This document shows, in pieces, positions 13,453-26,632 of a stretch of DNA of 64,000 bases; the first letter of the stretch is position 1; the number at the start of each line of letters is the position of its first letter. Under the pieces are notes generated by a model, which saw only the letters and a list, made by a program, of their open reading frames with translations, ran no database searches and was not told the origin of the DNA. The stretch is from Cardinalis cardinalis (lineage: Eukaryota > Chordata > Aves > Passeriformes > Cardinalidae), in assembly GCA_014549065.1 (NCBI GenBank), contig JACDOX010000086.1, positions 150,980 to 214,979 of the forward strand, given 5' to 3'. A program made the translations under genes and the position numbers.

Positions 13453-13861
13453 AAAAGCAGTTTTAAACCCTAGATGGGTTTAAAACCTTTACTCATTGCT
13501 ATTCCTCACGTTCCTTTAGGATGCAGGTCACAGCCTGCTGAGCACACTTATCCTTTGAACCACATCTCCGTGCATAGCAATTAAACCAGAGCAGGAGATC
13601 AAATGTTAGATGATCCCAGCAAGACTTGAAGATTCTGACAGATAGGCAGATATCATCATAAAAGAAAAATGAACTTCAGGGAGGTGTGTGCTCTGCTCCC
13701 CCAGAACAGATTGGTGACTGATACCACCAAAGGTGAATCAAAAGCTTTCACAGAGTGAAACAATCAATGTGTGTTGGAGGGGCCCAACCCCTCCATGGCA
13801 CCCCAAAGGCTCCACTGCCAATGAAAGCAGTTTTTTTAAGACAAATTTTAAAACTGCTTTT
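13453..13861. repeat. Possible ~409-base element with 15-bp terminal inverted repeats
   Basis: aaaagcagttttaaa at 13453-13467 is the exact reverse complement of tttaaaactgctttt at 13847-13861. Between them are a perfect 11-bp hairpin (13460-13486) and a GC-rich 7-bp hairpin (13776-13794). The arrangement resembles a small non-autonomous DNA transposon, but A/T-rich termini arise easily and I see no clear target-site duplication. Confidence 0.3.
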
Positions 13862-13923
13862 AAATTTATTAAATTTAAATTTAATTTTAATTTAATTTAA
13901 TTTTAATTTAATTTAATTTAATT
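13861..13923. repeat. TTTAA/TTTTAA low-complexity tract
   Basis: About 60 bases built from tttaa, ttttaa and tttaaa units with no G or C until ttcccatc begins. It directly follows the inverted-repeat end at 13847-13861. Confidence 0.85.
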
Positions 13924-15645
13924 CCCATCTTTCAATTTTGAGAAGCTGAGAAACAGTTCAGAACAACACCCTCAAAATACTATATCTTTGCCTTTGAAAA
14001 CTACCAAATGTAGCCTGTACTAGCACAAAGCTTAGTTATTGTTAGCCATTATAGGTAGTGAACTATACTGAAAATTCTAAATTACATGTGAAATATCTTC
14101 AGATAAGTACATTTTCAACCATTTAATAAGTCACTTCCTTGCCATTTGTTTCAATATTAAAAATAAATAAAGATTATTCCTGTAACAAAGACATGAGTTC
14201 TTTATTCCATACATTAAGTTTTTCAGTATTAACCAACTTATTTTCAGTCCAAACAAAAAAAATACTACAGATGTTTAATTGTGTATTATCTCTGCATTCA
14301 TTAAAAGGCAGGAAATTTCCATGGTACAGAAAAAGCACTGTATTACAATTAATCTCTGTTAGTTCAGTGGAAAGAAAACCAAAAATCAATGGACAAACAG
14401 TCTTTACTTATGATGTACAATATATGGAGATTTTATAAATTAATTTTTGAGGAAAAATTGCCAAATCTTCATTAATAGAATATGTTCTATTACATGAATG
14501 AGAACCATTANATGAATATAAAAAATTCTCTCAACTTTCAAATCTCAGGAATTGAAGGTTACATTGATCTTACTTAATCAGACTTCTGTTTTCATTTTCT
14601 TAGCTCTTTTTTTAAGGATAGAATTTCTGTTGCAGGATGCTGTTGCACTAGACAATGTCACAAATGGGTAAATAATAATAAAGCAGAGTACTATGCAAAG
14701 GAAACAACTCTTTAACTCTNGTAACATTAGGCAGGTCAATGTGACCCAATCAATACGCACATAGCTGCACATCTGAGGAGCCCCACAGGAAAGGAGATGG
14801 CACAAGCGTCATCCTGAAGTAATTCATATGCCCCCAATCCCCAAATTCCTTCCCTTAGAGAGGCCTTACTGTCTCAGGGTTGTATTTCCACCCTGTTCTG
14901 CTCATATCNACAGCCTTCAGTTCCCATCTGTTCCTCCCACACAAACCACAGGACAGTTTTCCATAATACACTTTTCTGCCATAAAGCAGCAAGAGAGAGA
15001 TTGTGTTTCCAGGACAGACAGAGGGATGAAGGGATGTAAAACCTCTTGGGAACCAGACAGCTACTGGTAGAGGNAAAGTCCATGGGATTTCAGTATGAGC
15101 AGTAGAAAGTTCTGTTTGGTGCAAATGCAAATAGTAACTGTGACTTATCTAAACTGATTTTCCTGGCCATTANCAAGAATAAACAACCATANACAACTTT
15201 CCTTACAAATTTTCAGTGAATTCTNCAAATTCACACATTTTCTTCTACAAAAAGGANGAATAAAGAACTTTTTAGAAAGCANTTTTCAAAATNAAGCTAC
15301 TGAGAAGCAGCAAACAGCTACATGCATTACTCCCAGTTATAAATGCAATTTTTTCTATAAGGAACACATCTCACCTCACCACAAGCAACTATTACATCTA
15401 TGCCATAGGTTTAGAAGGATCCCATACAACCCTCTGAATGACAATTCTGCTTAGAAATGATGAGTCAGAAAGAATGCTCTTTTCTGGAGTCTTTTTAATA
15501 TTAGCTTTGTTTGTTCCCTATTTCACTTTCTAAATTTTTATTATTTCAATGTCAATTCCATTTTGTTCTCTCTGNGGCTTTCAAACACACACAGAGATCC
15601 CACTTCATCCTTCATTTTAAATTAAAATGAGTAAGAACTCCTTAC

Positions 15646-15756
15646 CTAATAAAGTTGGCTTTTCCTGTGAGGATTCAGGCTCTGCTGAACACCTGCAGGA
15701 GCGGAGAACGATCACACCTCCGAGTACACCATCCTCATTGGCTAGGAAAGGTGAGC
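15646..15756 (-). CDS. TASP1: TASP1 exon, beta-subunit segment, residues ~329-366
   Basis: This 111-base exon starts by completing a Gly codon (human has Ser), then encodes SPFLANEDGVLGGVIVLRSC followed by RCSAEPESSQEKPTLL and the first base of a Val codon. D-G-V-L-G-G-V-I-V-L-R matches a core strand of taspase 1 beta subunit. The acceptor is gattttgtccag|GC and the donor is TTAG|GTAAGG, phase 1. The segment after SAEPE is the most diverged part seen, with Asn to Glu and Gln to Pro changes, consistent with a surface loop. The frame is intact. Confidence 0.97.
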
Positions 15757-17260
15757 CTGGACAAAATCATTGGGGAGAATTACTTGCAACAGAAACAATT
15801 TCATGGGCATTTTTTTTTTAATTTGACTTTCTGCCTTTTCCCTTTAATCTTNTCACTAAGGGTTGAAAATGACAGATCAAACAGTGCTTTTACAAAAGCA
15901 TCGGTTCTCTTNTTCCTAGTGTTTCAAAGGAATAATTTTCTGGAATGTTAATCTACTAATTCACCAGCAATCAAAAAAATGAAGAGCTACATGGAATAAA
16001 ACAAAAACATTAAAAATTACCTTTGTGAGTGCAAACCTCAAATGTAATTTGGATGGACCAAGGAAAATATAATAATGAAAAATGGAGTGTCAAGTAGAAA
16101 AACAGTTGTGACTCAATATTTAGCTCTTTCTGTTCTATAGATTATATAAAGACATACCTAAAAAATCAGGCAAATTTAGGTNATTTTTACAGTTTATTAA
16201 TTTTTGCCAATTTAAAGCCCTTTGTACAAAGGCATCATGGAACTGCTATACTGTCTGCCTTGCTGTTTAATGAATACTAACAGAAAAGCCTGAGCACACC
16301 CTTTTCACAGTGGCTTCTCTGTTGTTAATTTAAGACATAGGATATAAAAGTCTTCTATCAGAAGCTGGAAAAGCTTTAAAGGTAGCTGAACCAAGCCTAA
16401 GTATTTTTTCTCTGGTTTGCAATTTGAAATAAGATTCCTATTGCTTTAAATGTGTGTGGAAATAATGGTATAATTTACATGCAATATAGAATGTCTTGAG
16501 CCACAAAATTAACCAAGCTCATGCACTTAGGCCCACAGACCTCCTAGTTACACATCTGCACTATAGTGTCATTTAAAATTGACCATACAATTGCAACAGC
16601 CATTTAATGTAATTATTTTCTATTCTTTGTTTTAAATAAATTAGTGTACAGGCACTGTAATTTGCCAGCCACCAGAACTTTAGAGCAGATCTATTCATTA
16701 GCCTCCTTTAACTTGCCCACAACTATTTGTATGATTTAAATGACTCCTTTTATACAAATAACAACAAAACAGCCCAATAAAAACCAACTTTAAGCATTAC
16801 CATCAGTAAAACTAAAAGCTTTATTGTGTTTTCTCTAAACATTAGAGCAGCCACCTTGAAAAATGATACAAGGTGGCCACGGCAATAGAAGTCCATATTG
16901 CAGGAAGATAATAAATGCAGTATGCTNAATAAACAGAAATATCTTAGTTAATCTAAGGCAAACAGATTATTATCTTTAAAGTGCCACTTGCTTTGTAAAA
17001 GAACTGTTACTAGTTACACCTAGTAATACACCTCCTGTATTACTCACTGACTGTGACCAAGTCCCTGTGAAACAAGAATCCAGCCCANGATAAGGTAGAA
17101 GATAAAACAGGAAAATATGTTTGGTTAAAANAGAAACACAAGGCTTGGAAAGTTGTGAAGGGTTTTACCACCCAAGTCAAAATCAGGCACTGCAAAGACA
17201 ATGCCTCTACCTGAACTTGGTCTGCAGACCTAATCTTACACTAAACTGCACAAATGATTT

Positions 17261-17313
17261 AAGCTCTAAGCCATGGTGAAAAGTCTAAGCTCTCTAAGCT
17301 GTGGTGAAAAGTC
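17261..17313. repeat. Diverged tandem duplication, period 26-27
   Basis: Two copies of a unit starting aagctctaag and ending gtggtgaaaagtc or atggtgaaaagtc are adjacent (17261-17286 and 17287-17313), with a few substitutions and a one-base length difference. Confidence 0.75.
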
Positions 17314-19434
17314 ATTGCAAAGAGACAGAAAAGCTCAAGTTTCTTTTTAATAAGTTTCTCCTTCCCTTTCAAGAGCTGTGAAAGATTCTTCCAAGGTTCT
17401 AGTGAAAAATATTAATTATTTCTTTAATTAGAATGGCTAAAAATGTTCTAATTCATCAGAAGACAGCCAGCAAACAGCATTCACAGCAGACAGCATATTC
17501 AAGGACACAGTAAAACACTGGGACTGCATGAGTGCACATAATACCAGACAGCAACTACAGATTATAGTTTATAGAGTTGGTTCCACTGAAGTCTTGTTCT
17601 AGAAATGCTTCCATTAGTTTAATCACTTATTTTAGAGATTTTGTTTCTCCCACACTCTGAAAAAAAGAGATGAAAGGGAAGTCTGTAAATAAGTTAATTA
17701 TATATTTCATCATTTTCCCAGTAATTTTGTCAAATGTGCCATCATGACTGACCAAACTGTCAGCAATCTGAGTAACTTTTACATGGTCTTTTGAAATTTC
17801 ACAAGGCTTAGCAGTATATTTCNTTCATTGCAGAGACTCTGCAGCAAAACAGTAACACTGCATTTCCATCAAAAAACTTCCATTTTTACAGGGATTTCTT
17901 TGCAAGAACAAAATACTCATCTTCAGTGAAACACAGAATAAAAGAAAAACAATCACTCAAAGCAAGTNGGTTTTTTTTGAAAAGGGGTTTAAATAAGTAA
18001 TTTTAAATTTGAGCTTCAAGCACATAAGACAAAGTCTTCAGCTTACAACTTAATCCAAAAAGATGCTCAACCTCTACATGAACAACTGAGAGCCCCAATT
18101 CTGTCAGCATAAATAGCATTTATTTATTGACATTAAACATGGTGTCCATTATACTGCCCTAAGTATGTACACAATTGTTTTCTGAACAAATTACTTCCTT
18201 CAAAGATTATGCACCATGGAAGCTTTATTACCAGTCCACAAAACTCAAAGGCTTTGAAGACCACTCAAAAGTTGGAAAACTGACTGTATTAATTCAGCCT
18301 TTGCTGAAGTACACTGCCACCCTACTGCAACTGGAAAANTCCACAAGAGGATTAACTTAATAGCACTGCACCTGATTAAAGTGTGATGAAAGTCTTAATT
18401 TCAGCACCCACAAAACACAACAGATGGGCAAGACATTGACTTCTTTAAGAAGGACACAGGCTGGGCCCTTGGACTAAGAAGAAATGTTGGTTATGCCACA
18501 TGAAACCAGGTCACACTGCACTAACTTTGTAACAGTTCTACTGGTGTGAGATGAATCAAATTACTTAGAGTGACTTTTAGCAGGTAATTTGAATGAAACA
18601 TTGAACCAAATGTCTTTAAAAACTGTGTTATGCAAACAAAGCAAGGATGATGGGAGACAGTATCTCTCCTACACCCAAAAACATAGCCTTGCTTGCCCTT
18701 TTGATCTTCTACACCATTTCATCATCACCTGCAGAATGAGCATTATCCTGGAATAGTGGCAGAAGTCTGAAAAAGAACATCCCCCTTGTTTCCATCTCCA
18801 AACACAAGTAGCAAATGAAGACACAGTCACTTGCACTACTACCCTGCAAAGATTCAGGATTTTCCCACCCATGGCCACCCTGCCCCCCTGTTTCTGTTGA
18901 AGGCCTCCATTCCCAGACACATCAGAAGCAAATTGAGCGACTCCACCCTCTCCCNTCCCAGATGTCTTCAGCAGCAAGTTCAGCTAAATCACCTCTGCAA
19001 AATCAGTAACAATACAGTTTATGTCTNCAATTCACTGCCTAAGCTGTGAAGAATCAATCTCTAAGAAGTGTCAAAAATGAGTTGCCTACAATAATAATAT
19101 TACAATATTCTATGTTACAAGTACATTCAGGCTGTTTCTCTGCTCTTAAAAATCAGACCCTAAGCCAAATTNAATACATGCTGAAAAGCATATTGTTTAA
19201 AAGTTACTTATTTTTCAGTTAAAACAATTTTTCAAAAACGTTAAAAGAGGGATTCAAATATAGCATCTTTTTAAACAAGGATCTTTCTAGATATGTGGAC
19301 CTACTGATGATGATTNTAATTATGCTAAAGAGTGTATTTTAACAAACTAGACACTGCAAATGAGTAGGTCNACAGTAAGCAAAATTCCAGACAGCTGAAT
19401 GCTACGCATCCATCACTGGATCTGTAAAAATAAT

Positions 19435-19478
19435 GGTACAAAAGTATTATACTTTTTTTTGGTACAGTATTATACTTT
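19435..19478. repeat. Short direct duplication around a poly-T
   Basis: The segments ggtacaaaagtattatactt and ggtacagtattatacttt lie at 19435-19455 and 19461-19478, on either side of a T run. Confidence 0.65.
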
Positions 19479-22400
19479 ATTTCTAAAGAGAATCCATGNA
19501 CCATACACACAAGTTAATTTGACTGTCCTCAAAACACTGTGAATTCAAAGGTTAGGAACATATTTCATTAATTTAGTTCTAAAAGTCATTTTGTTACACC
19601 CAACCCATTGAGAAAAAGAATAACAGAGCAGACTTTTGTAAAAAATAACAATATAGGTAATGACTTTTTTCTATACACATTTAATTAGTATTTCAAGAGG
19701 AGGAGAAAAAGTGGAACTAAAATACTGCCATGTATATTAAAGGCAGAATGGTTTCTCATTAGAAAGAAAAAGTGATCTGGCTCTCACCTCCTACATAATT
19801 TTTGCTCTCTCTGTACTTTTCAGAAAAATAGGTTTTCCTGTACGAATTCAAAATTTAGTTAAAATATGCCTAGTACCCAAAAATATTGTTTTCCACTTCA
19901 ATAAAACAGAATTGCTGGATAAATCTTTGATCTAACAGCTTGCTAATGACAAAATTACAAAAACCTGGGACTTTAAATACCATTTTAAGTCTCACGAAGC
20001 CCAGTGCTCCTTTCCCAGTTACACTGGCAGAACCACTAAGGAATGTGGGATGAAAAATCCAAAGTAAAATTCCAACTGCAGCATTAACTAATAAAGTTAG
20101 CACTGACTGGCCACAGCAGAGAAAAGGGGTAAGACAAAACCAAACCCCATATTTCATTAGTTTTGGTCAAATCCTTACCTTCCCTAGNCACAAAACTACA
20201 TTTTACAAAACACATTTCTCTCCTTCAAAGCTCAACTACTCTGTTATTACTATGTGACATACAGAAAGCATCACTATATTTTTATTTATGTATTTTTGTA
20301 TGTTATTAATCTGTAGCAAAGGTCTCTCAAAAACAAGCAAGCAGGTCATCACAGCTACTCCACATTCCCTGATCCCATCAAGTTCTGCAAGAGCAGCCAG
20401 AGCTGAACACCATGACCCAGGTTCAGCTGCTGATCAGGGACAGAACTGAGAGATTTTCAAGTGTTAAAGCAAATAATGGCCTCAACATTCAGCCTTGCTC
20501 TGCAGGACCTACAGTTACAGGTGAGGAACACTTTGTCTTTGGCATCTTTTGTAAATTAAAGCTCTCCTGTGATGAAGATTGGTCCCTCCAGATCATGGGA
20601 ATGAAGCTGTTCACTTCTGCTCCTGTGCCTTTTCCCCCCATTTGTAGTCACTGCACAGAACCATTCTAGCAGAGATTCAACACCAAGCTGTAAATGAAGT
20701 GTTTTATTTACACTTACCCAGCTGAAGGATGAACCAGCTGCTCATCAGATGTTCTACATTCACACTCTTCCATAGCAGAGAAACCATTACCAGCTTCATT
20801 GTTTACATCAGCTTTCAAAGGCTTAGAACTTGGGTCTAAACACTGGCTGTGGTGTGGTGCAACCAATTAAGTGCTTCAGCATCCCCCAGATTTAACAGAG
20901 GGCAGTTAAACAATTCTAAACCTTCTTGTGCACTGTGTGTGTGAAATTCTGACTTTTTCAGATCAACAGTTACAGATCACCTTGGCCACTGGACTGTCAG
21001 CTTGTGCACAGAGTGTGGTGGAAGTGAAGCTGTTTGCCACTCTGNTCCTGCTATGTATCCCGCTAAACTCCAAATATAACAAGCACTAAATGAAGCCTGC
21101 TTTTAATTTCATGCACCATTATTTGGTGAATGCTTAAGCACAAGCTGTCTCAAGTCAGAGGTCTTTATATTTCATGATACATCAAGTTAGAACATCTATA
21201 TTGANTTTTTAAAGAAGCTGCAAGAGAAAACACCTGTGCTTTAAAACTTTACAGGTAGGACTTTAAGAAATTAAATAACTGAGGATACCACAAACCAATA
21301 AAATCCCAATGCTTTTAACATGGAGAAGCAGAGGGAGGACCTANACAAATCCTTGTGGAACATCACCACATTGTGTTTATGAAAGCTCAGGATCACTTCA
21401 TTGTCTTCTGAATTCCTTTTCTCTGTGTCATGGAGAAGCATAATAATGATTCCATAGTTTGTTTCCTCTGCTAGAAAACCACAAAGGATACTACAAAGCT
21501 TAGAGTGATGCAGCACCAAAGGAAACTCTAATCTACTATAAAGTAACTACAACACTGNGCAATGCCAGTCACAGTCTTGTTACTGTTGAAGTATGAGGCT
21601 TTTTCCTCCCCTGCAAGCATAACTAATAATCAGGAAATTCATTTTCTATGATTCCTAGCTGTCCAAAGTCCTGCTCAGAAGAGAGGATTTTGACACTAAA
21701 TTTCTAGAAGAGAAAGTGTCAGCATTATTCTTCTGCCATTACCTTTCTGCAGACTTGGCTCAACTAAATTGCAGCTTAAAAATTCAAGAATAGAGAAACA
21801 GATCTCTGCTAAGGAAAGAACAAATACCACATTCCAACTATGTCTTTCAGCTCATTATTTTCTAATACTTCATAAGAAGTTCTAAAGTACCATTGGTAAT
21901 GCTGCCACTGTTAAAAGCCCAGATTTCCAGCCAATGAGATGACACAAATATTTACTCTAAGTCTACATTAGAATCTACAAACACAAACTTGGCTGCATTT
22001 GAAAGGAATGATGAGTAACAAAATCCTCCCTTCTTCTGTCTGGAAGGTACTTGTGTTTACAGAACACCATTCTTTAACTGTGAANCAAGCCCTCTGCACT
22101 CTTTGACTAAAGATATGGCGCCCACTCCATTTACAAAAAGTCTATATTTCACTTCTCTCACCTCTGATTCAGCCAGCAGTTGTGCATTCTCCACAGTAAG
22201 CTGGCTCTGAGAAAGGATGAGAGAAGCACATCTGACACGAGTTTGCTCATCACCTGCTGTTTAAACAGCATTCACTGTCTAAGCCAGGCATCCTCTAGCT
22301 GGAAGGAGTCCCAGGACTCNGCAGAGACTCAGAGTCCTGTAAACAGGAAGCACCAATCTGATGGCAGCTGCCAAAATCAGCTGTTCATCCCTCTGATACA

Positions 22401-22983
22401 ACTAACACACATTTTGACTTCTGATAAAACATTCCAGCTCAGCTTTGTCAAAGGCTGGGGTTTTTTTCCCAATGCCTTGGTCCATTATAATTCTGGTGAG
22501 AGTTTGACAAGACCACAAAGCAGAGCCCTAAGGAAGGCAAGGGAAGCATCCATGCAATCAGCAAGGAGTNTATTACCCCATTTTATCCTCATGTTTCACT
22601 GTAAGAAATTCTGCACCCTACCACACATCCTGTGCTATCAACCGGCACAGAAAAAGCCACAGCAAAAAACCTATTTAGTATAAACCTACTGTTTTTAGGT
22701 GTAATGCATGTTTTTAACTGTTGCAGTGTATTTGCCACATGTAACTTTGCATTCCATCTCCAGAATTGCCAAAATGGCCAAAATTTCTCTACCAGCTACA
22801 AACTCAATACTATGTCACATGTAACCAGCAAGATGTATCTGGATTTTCATGTTTTCCTCCATCACTCTTCACTTACAGGACAGCTGAGCACAAACCAGAT
22901 TTTATGTTTTCTAATCCAAGCACTTCACCTACACAAAAATCAAAGGTGGAAGTATCATTTTTCCCCATATCAGCACTGCCTAG

Positions 22984-23025
22984 AGTATAACTGAGATACT
23001 ACTGAGTATAACTGAGCATACTACA
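22984..23025. repeat. Short tandem duplication, period ~21
   Basis: gagtataactgagatactac is followed by gagtataactgagcatacta, two nearly identical units. Confidence 0.7.
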
Positions 23026-24591
23026 CAGTCCTGCTGTCAGGCAGCAGAAACTTGCAGTGTTAAGTTTCTGAAAATACAAGCCAGGCCTGTCCTGAATTAA
23101 AACTTGAACAAGAAGTTACAAAGCATTTATATAAATTTTATATAAGCTTTTTTTCAAATTTTCTTCTCATGAAGAGCATTAATTTCTGTCTCTCACTCTT
23201 TTCACTTTCTGCTATTTAGCTGGGTTTAGTGTTTTCCCAAGGCAATAACACATCACACTGATATCCTGGTACCTCTATCTGTGCAGCTCCTCTTTCTCTG
23301 CAATTGATAGTTCATGTGTAATAAATTCTTCAGCAACATTTAATAGGCTCTTGTCTCCAACAGAAACATTTCCACATTTCCACTAAAGAACACAATGCAT
23401 GTATCACATAGGAGCCAGCTAACANTTTATATGCAAAGTGGTGGCAAAANACGTTTGCATTAAACAGCAAAATGAGAATTGTGTTTTTTGCTAACCATTA
23501 CCAAACTTAACAAGAAAACCCAGAACACTCAAAGCAACTCAAAGAAGGCACCTTGAACTAAAACAATTTAAATTTTGGGCTTTTATCAGCCAGTCTCTAT
23601 GAATTACTTCATCAGTAGTTTTCCCTCTTGTATGTGTACATGCATTAATATGAAATTGCAGAAGGCTACATACAATTTGGGCTTGCTTTAACACTCTTAG
23701 AACAAACAGCAGAATAAATTTTAAGAGCATGGAATAAAATTTGACTTTCCTAAAGTTAGGCCACTTCCATACAACATCTGTGAAGCAGGTAAGAAATTAG
23801 CAAAGCTATCACATGCATCCTTCCTAAACCCTTCTTTTGGGTACACAAACTCCTAATTTTGTGCCACTATGCACTGGAATGAGTGACTAAATATAAAAAG
23901 CACAGAGTACAAGTATTATGTTGTCCATAAGAAATTTTCAAGATGAAAATTGTCTGTGGATTCTAAAGCTTGAAAAATTTTAAGGGGTTATGAAAACACT
24001 GCAAGTCAACATATACACCAGAAGCTTCACTGGAATTTTCAAAAGGGCAAGATTTTATGGTTATTTAAAAAATCCACTTTCATATTTTGCTTATGATTTG
24101 AGGAAAGAAAACAAGATCTATATTTACAAGAAATTGAAGATATATTACACAATTCTCTTAAATCAAATAAAAAATTGGTTTTTTAATGAAGTGNATTTCA
24201 CTTTTCCAATAAATTAATTTTATTACGCAAATAGCAAACCAGAATCTGTCTGTCCAAAGCATTCAATTAGAATATGAAATGGTTTTGAGTTCTACTATTT
24301 TTAAAAGGGTTAACATGATGAATAATTTTTACTAATGCTCCTAACTCATCAATTCTAAAATATGCAATTGTACACCACAGCCCATGATTCAGACAGGAAA
24401 TTCTTTCTTCAAACCTCTCCGGGTATTCTATGACTCACATAACAACTGAGGTATTTCCAAGGGTTTTCCTTTAAATATCCTAATATATTCTTCTGTAGTT
24501 TAACATTTTTCAGATGTAACACAAGACTAAATCTGAAGCCAACTGCAACACAAGGCTTCAAAGAAATNACAAGAATAAGTATCTCTGATAG

Positions 24592-24615
24592 AGTTACTTG
24601 CATTTTCAAGTAACT
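24592..24615. repeat. Inverted repeat, 9-bp arms, near a TASP1 donor site
   Basis: agttacttg (24592-24600) and caagtaact (24607-24615) pair perfectly around six bases. On the sense strand this lies about 32-55 bases after the GTAAGT donor of the exon ending at 24647. Confidence 0.75.
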
Positions 24616-24646
24616 TGCATTTAGGCAATTTGGGCCATATACTTAC

Positions 24647-24757
24647 CAATAAACTTGTTTTGCATAGTCTCTAGGAGAGCTTGGTGGGCATCCTCTGTTT
24701 GCAAAGCACATGAACATTCTCTGGCCAGTATGGTCCTGACAAGGTGCTCTCCACAAC
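24647..24757 (-). CDS. TASP1: TASP1 exon, beta-subunit segment, residues ~292-328
   Basis: This 111-base exon finishes a Gly codon and encodes CGEHLVRTILARECSCALQT followed by EDAHQALLETMQNKFI and the first base of the next codon. The G-C-G-E-H-L-V-R-T-I-L-A-R-E block matches taspase 1 beta subunit. The acceptor is atttttag|GT and the donor ATTG|GTAAGT, phase 1. Recalled human differences are His to Cys after ECS and Ala to Thr in the QTED segment. The frame is intact with no ambiguous bases. A 9-bp inverted repeat begins about 32 bases into the downstream intron. Confidence 0.97.
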
Positions 24758-26514
24758 CTAAAAAATATTAAAAATAGTCAAAATACAGATATCACTTTGA
24801 AGAAACCCTGTCATTAATGCATATAATCACATTAATTTGGCTGTGATGATGCAAAATAGTGTTTCTTCACAGTGATGCAAATGACAAGTGTCTGCCACAC
24901 ATTTTTATTTTTCAAAAAGGCTGACACGAAGTCACTCAAAAATTCAAGTAAGTCAGTGGTTTTCTCACAACTTTCCTGAAATTTTGACTCCACAAAGTCA
25001 TAAACCAAACAAAACTTAAACAAAAATTACAGAAAGAAGCAGCAGCAACACTGACTTAGCATCTCTATCCAGATAGAATCTTCTTATTAATCATTCTCCT
25101 GGGAATGATCCTTGCATGTAAGTCTCCAAANCGAGAACAACTTCAGTAACACAGTAACTCCTTTTGCATGACAGAATATTCTACTTAGTCCATCTGATTC
25201 AGCCTTTTTGCAACAAAGGAATACATTAATTCAGCCATGCTTTTCTGTCAAAGTGGCTGGTCACTGGGCTCCTAATACAGATTGCTGTAATTTTTAAAAG
25301 TTTGTCCTTAAGAAACTAAAAAGCTTCTGCAAACAATCACTTATTGCCTCAGTGTCTTATGTACCTATCCCCTGAAACCTACTTTTGGTGAATGCAGGTC
25401 ATTACTGCTACTCTTGTTCTGTAGGAACACTTTCACACCTGCTATTTTTCCTCCTAGACCCTTTTCCCTTCCTGTGCTGTGCTTTGGGACATACAGCTGC
25501 AGTCAAATGGCACCATGAATGTTTTCTGGACCAGCTGGGGTTGTTGGACAGAAAATTCACTGCTGATACCTTCTCNCATATAGACCAAGGTCATTACACT
25601 ACTTATGTCTCCTGTTTGTTGACATTTTTCCTTAATGGCAGGGAAGCAGACAAAGCAGCCAGAAGAGGTTTAACCAAGAGCCAGGTGAACTGAGTTATCC
25701 AGTTAGGAAAGAAAAAAACACAACTAACATAGAGTTGTGAAGTAACAACGATCTCAAATTTATCTAAATCTAAGTCACTACATTTTGATCAGATTTGTAA
25801 CTTATCAGGACCAAAAACTGCATTAGNCACCAGAATATACAGAGAGAAGTCAGACACAGTCCATTCACAATTATGTATAAANATTTTTAGCATATTTCTC
25901 ACAAGATGATGTAAGCATTAGAATCATAAGAAAAAAATCTCCTATAATACAGNTGGACTTACTAGCTCAGGTACAGAACTACATAAATACACCTACACAG
26001 CCNCCAGAAACAAATTTATGGCTGGAAACAATTTAGCTGCTTCCAAGTGGCAGGGAGCTGGAGCTGGTAAGACATCAGACCTAGGCTGGCTTCACACAAA
26101 GGCAGCTCAGTCTCCACGGGTAACTCACACTTTACTGGAAGCACTAACAAGCCCAGAACAGAGACACTGGCTGAGGCCAGCCTAGATGTGGCATAAAGAA
26201 TAAATTTAATAATTAAACCCAACCCAAAGTGGCTCTAGTGCAGCCTGCTNAGTCTCTCATCCCTGTGCATATGCTGAGTTTGGAGCACTGACTGCTGTGG
26301 GTACAGCAGGGCACAAACACGTTGGCAGGTCTGGCACTGTGTGTTGCAGTGACTCACAAACTGGTTTCTAGTTCTTTTCATCATTTTAAACCCTAACATG
26401 GCAACCTACTCCAAGAATCTCCTTCTCTGGCTGCTTGACACACAATTATATCCTTCCCCTTAAATGCACAGTGAGTTTCCACTGTTCTTCAAAGATTGCT
26501 AATACAGAAGGGAA

Positions 26515-26632
26515 AAAAATCACCCCCCTCATTTTCAAGATTAAAAAAATCCTCAAACCCCCCCCANCCCTCAAAAAAACTAACCAAAAANCAAAACAAA
26601 ACAAAATAAAACAAAATTAAAAAAAAACCAAG
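26515..26632. repeat. A/C-rich simple sequence
   Basis: Runs of A interrupted by C tracts, including a near-pure C run around 26560-26572, and then aaaac-type units to about 26630. Confidence 0.8.

Larger units (their letters stand above)
11985..15645 (-). other. TASP1: TASP1 intron (3.7 kb)
   Basis: The donor is GTAAGG at 15645 and the acceptor is ctttctag at 11985; the intron is phase 1. Notable contents are a TTTAA-type low-complexity tract at 13861-13923, inverted repeats between 13453 and 13861, and a dense cluster of ambiguous bases at 15074-15293. No second gene is seen. Confidence 0.9.
15757..24646 (-). other. TASP1: TASP1 intron (8.9 kb)
   Basis: The donor is GTAAGT at 24646 and the acceptor is attttgtccag at 15757; the intron is phase 1. 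It contains short tandem duplications at 17261-17313, 19435-19478 and 22984-23025. The longest unexplained open frame in the window (22180-22683, plus strand) lies here but shows no family resemblance. No recognisable CR1 copy was seen. Confidence 0.9.

Noticed and set aside
22180..22683. 167-codon open frame on the plus strand
   Set aside because: It is the longest frame outside TASP1 but has no recognisable motif, contains two ambiguous bases, and is about the length expected once by chance in this much AT-moderate DNA. No promoter or splice evidence supports it.
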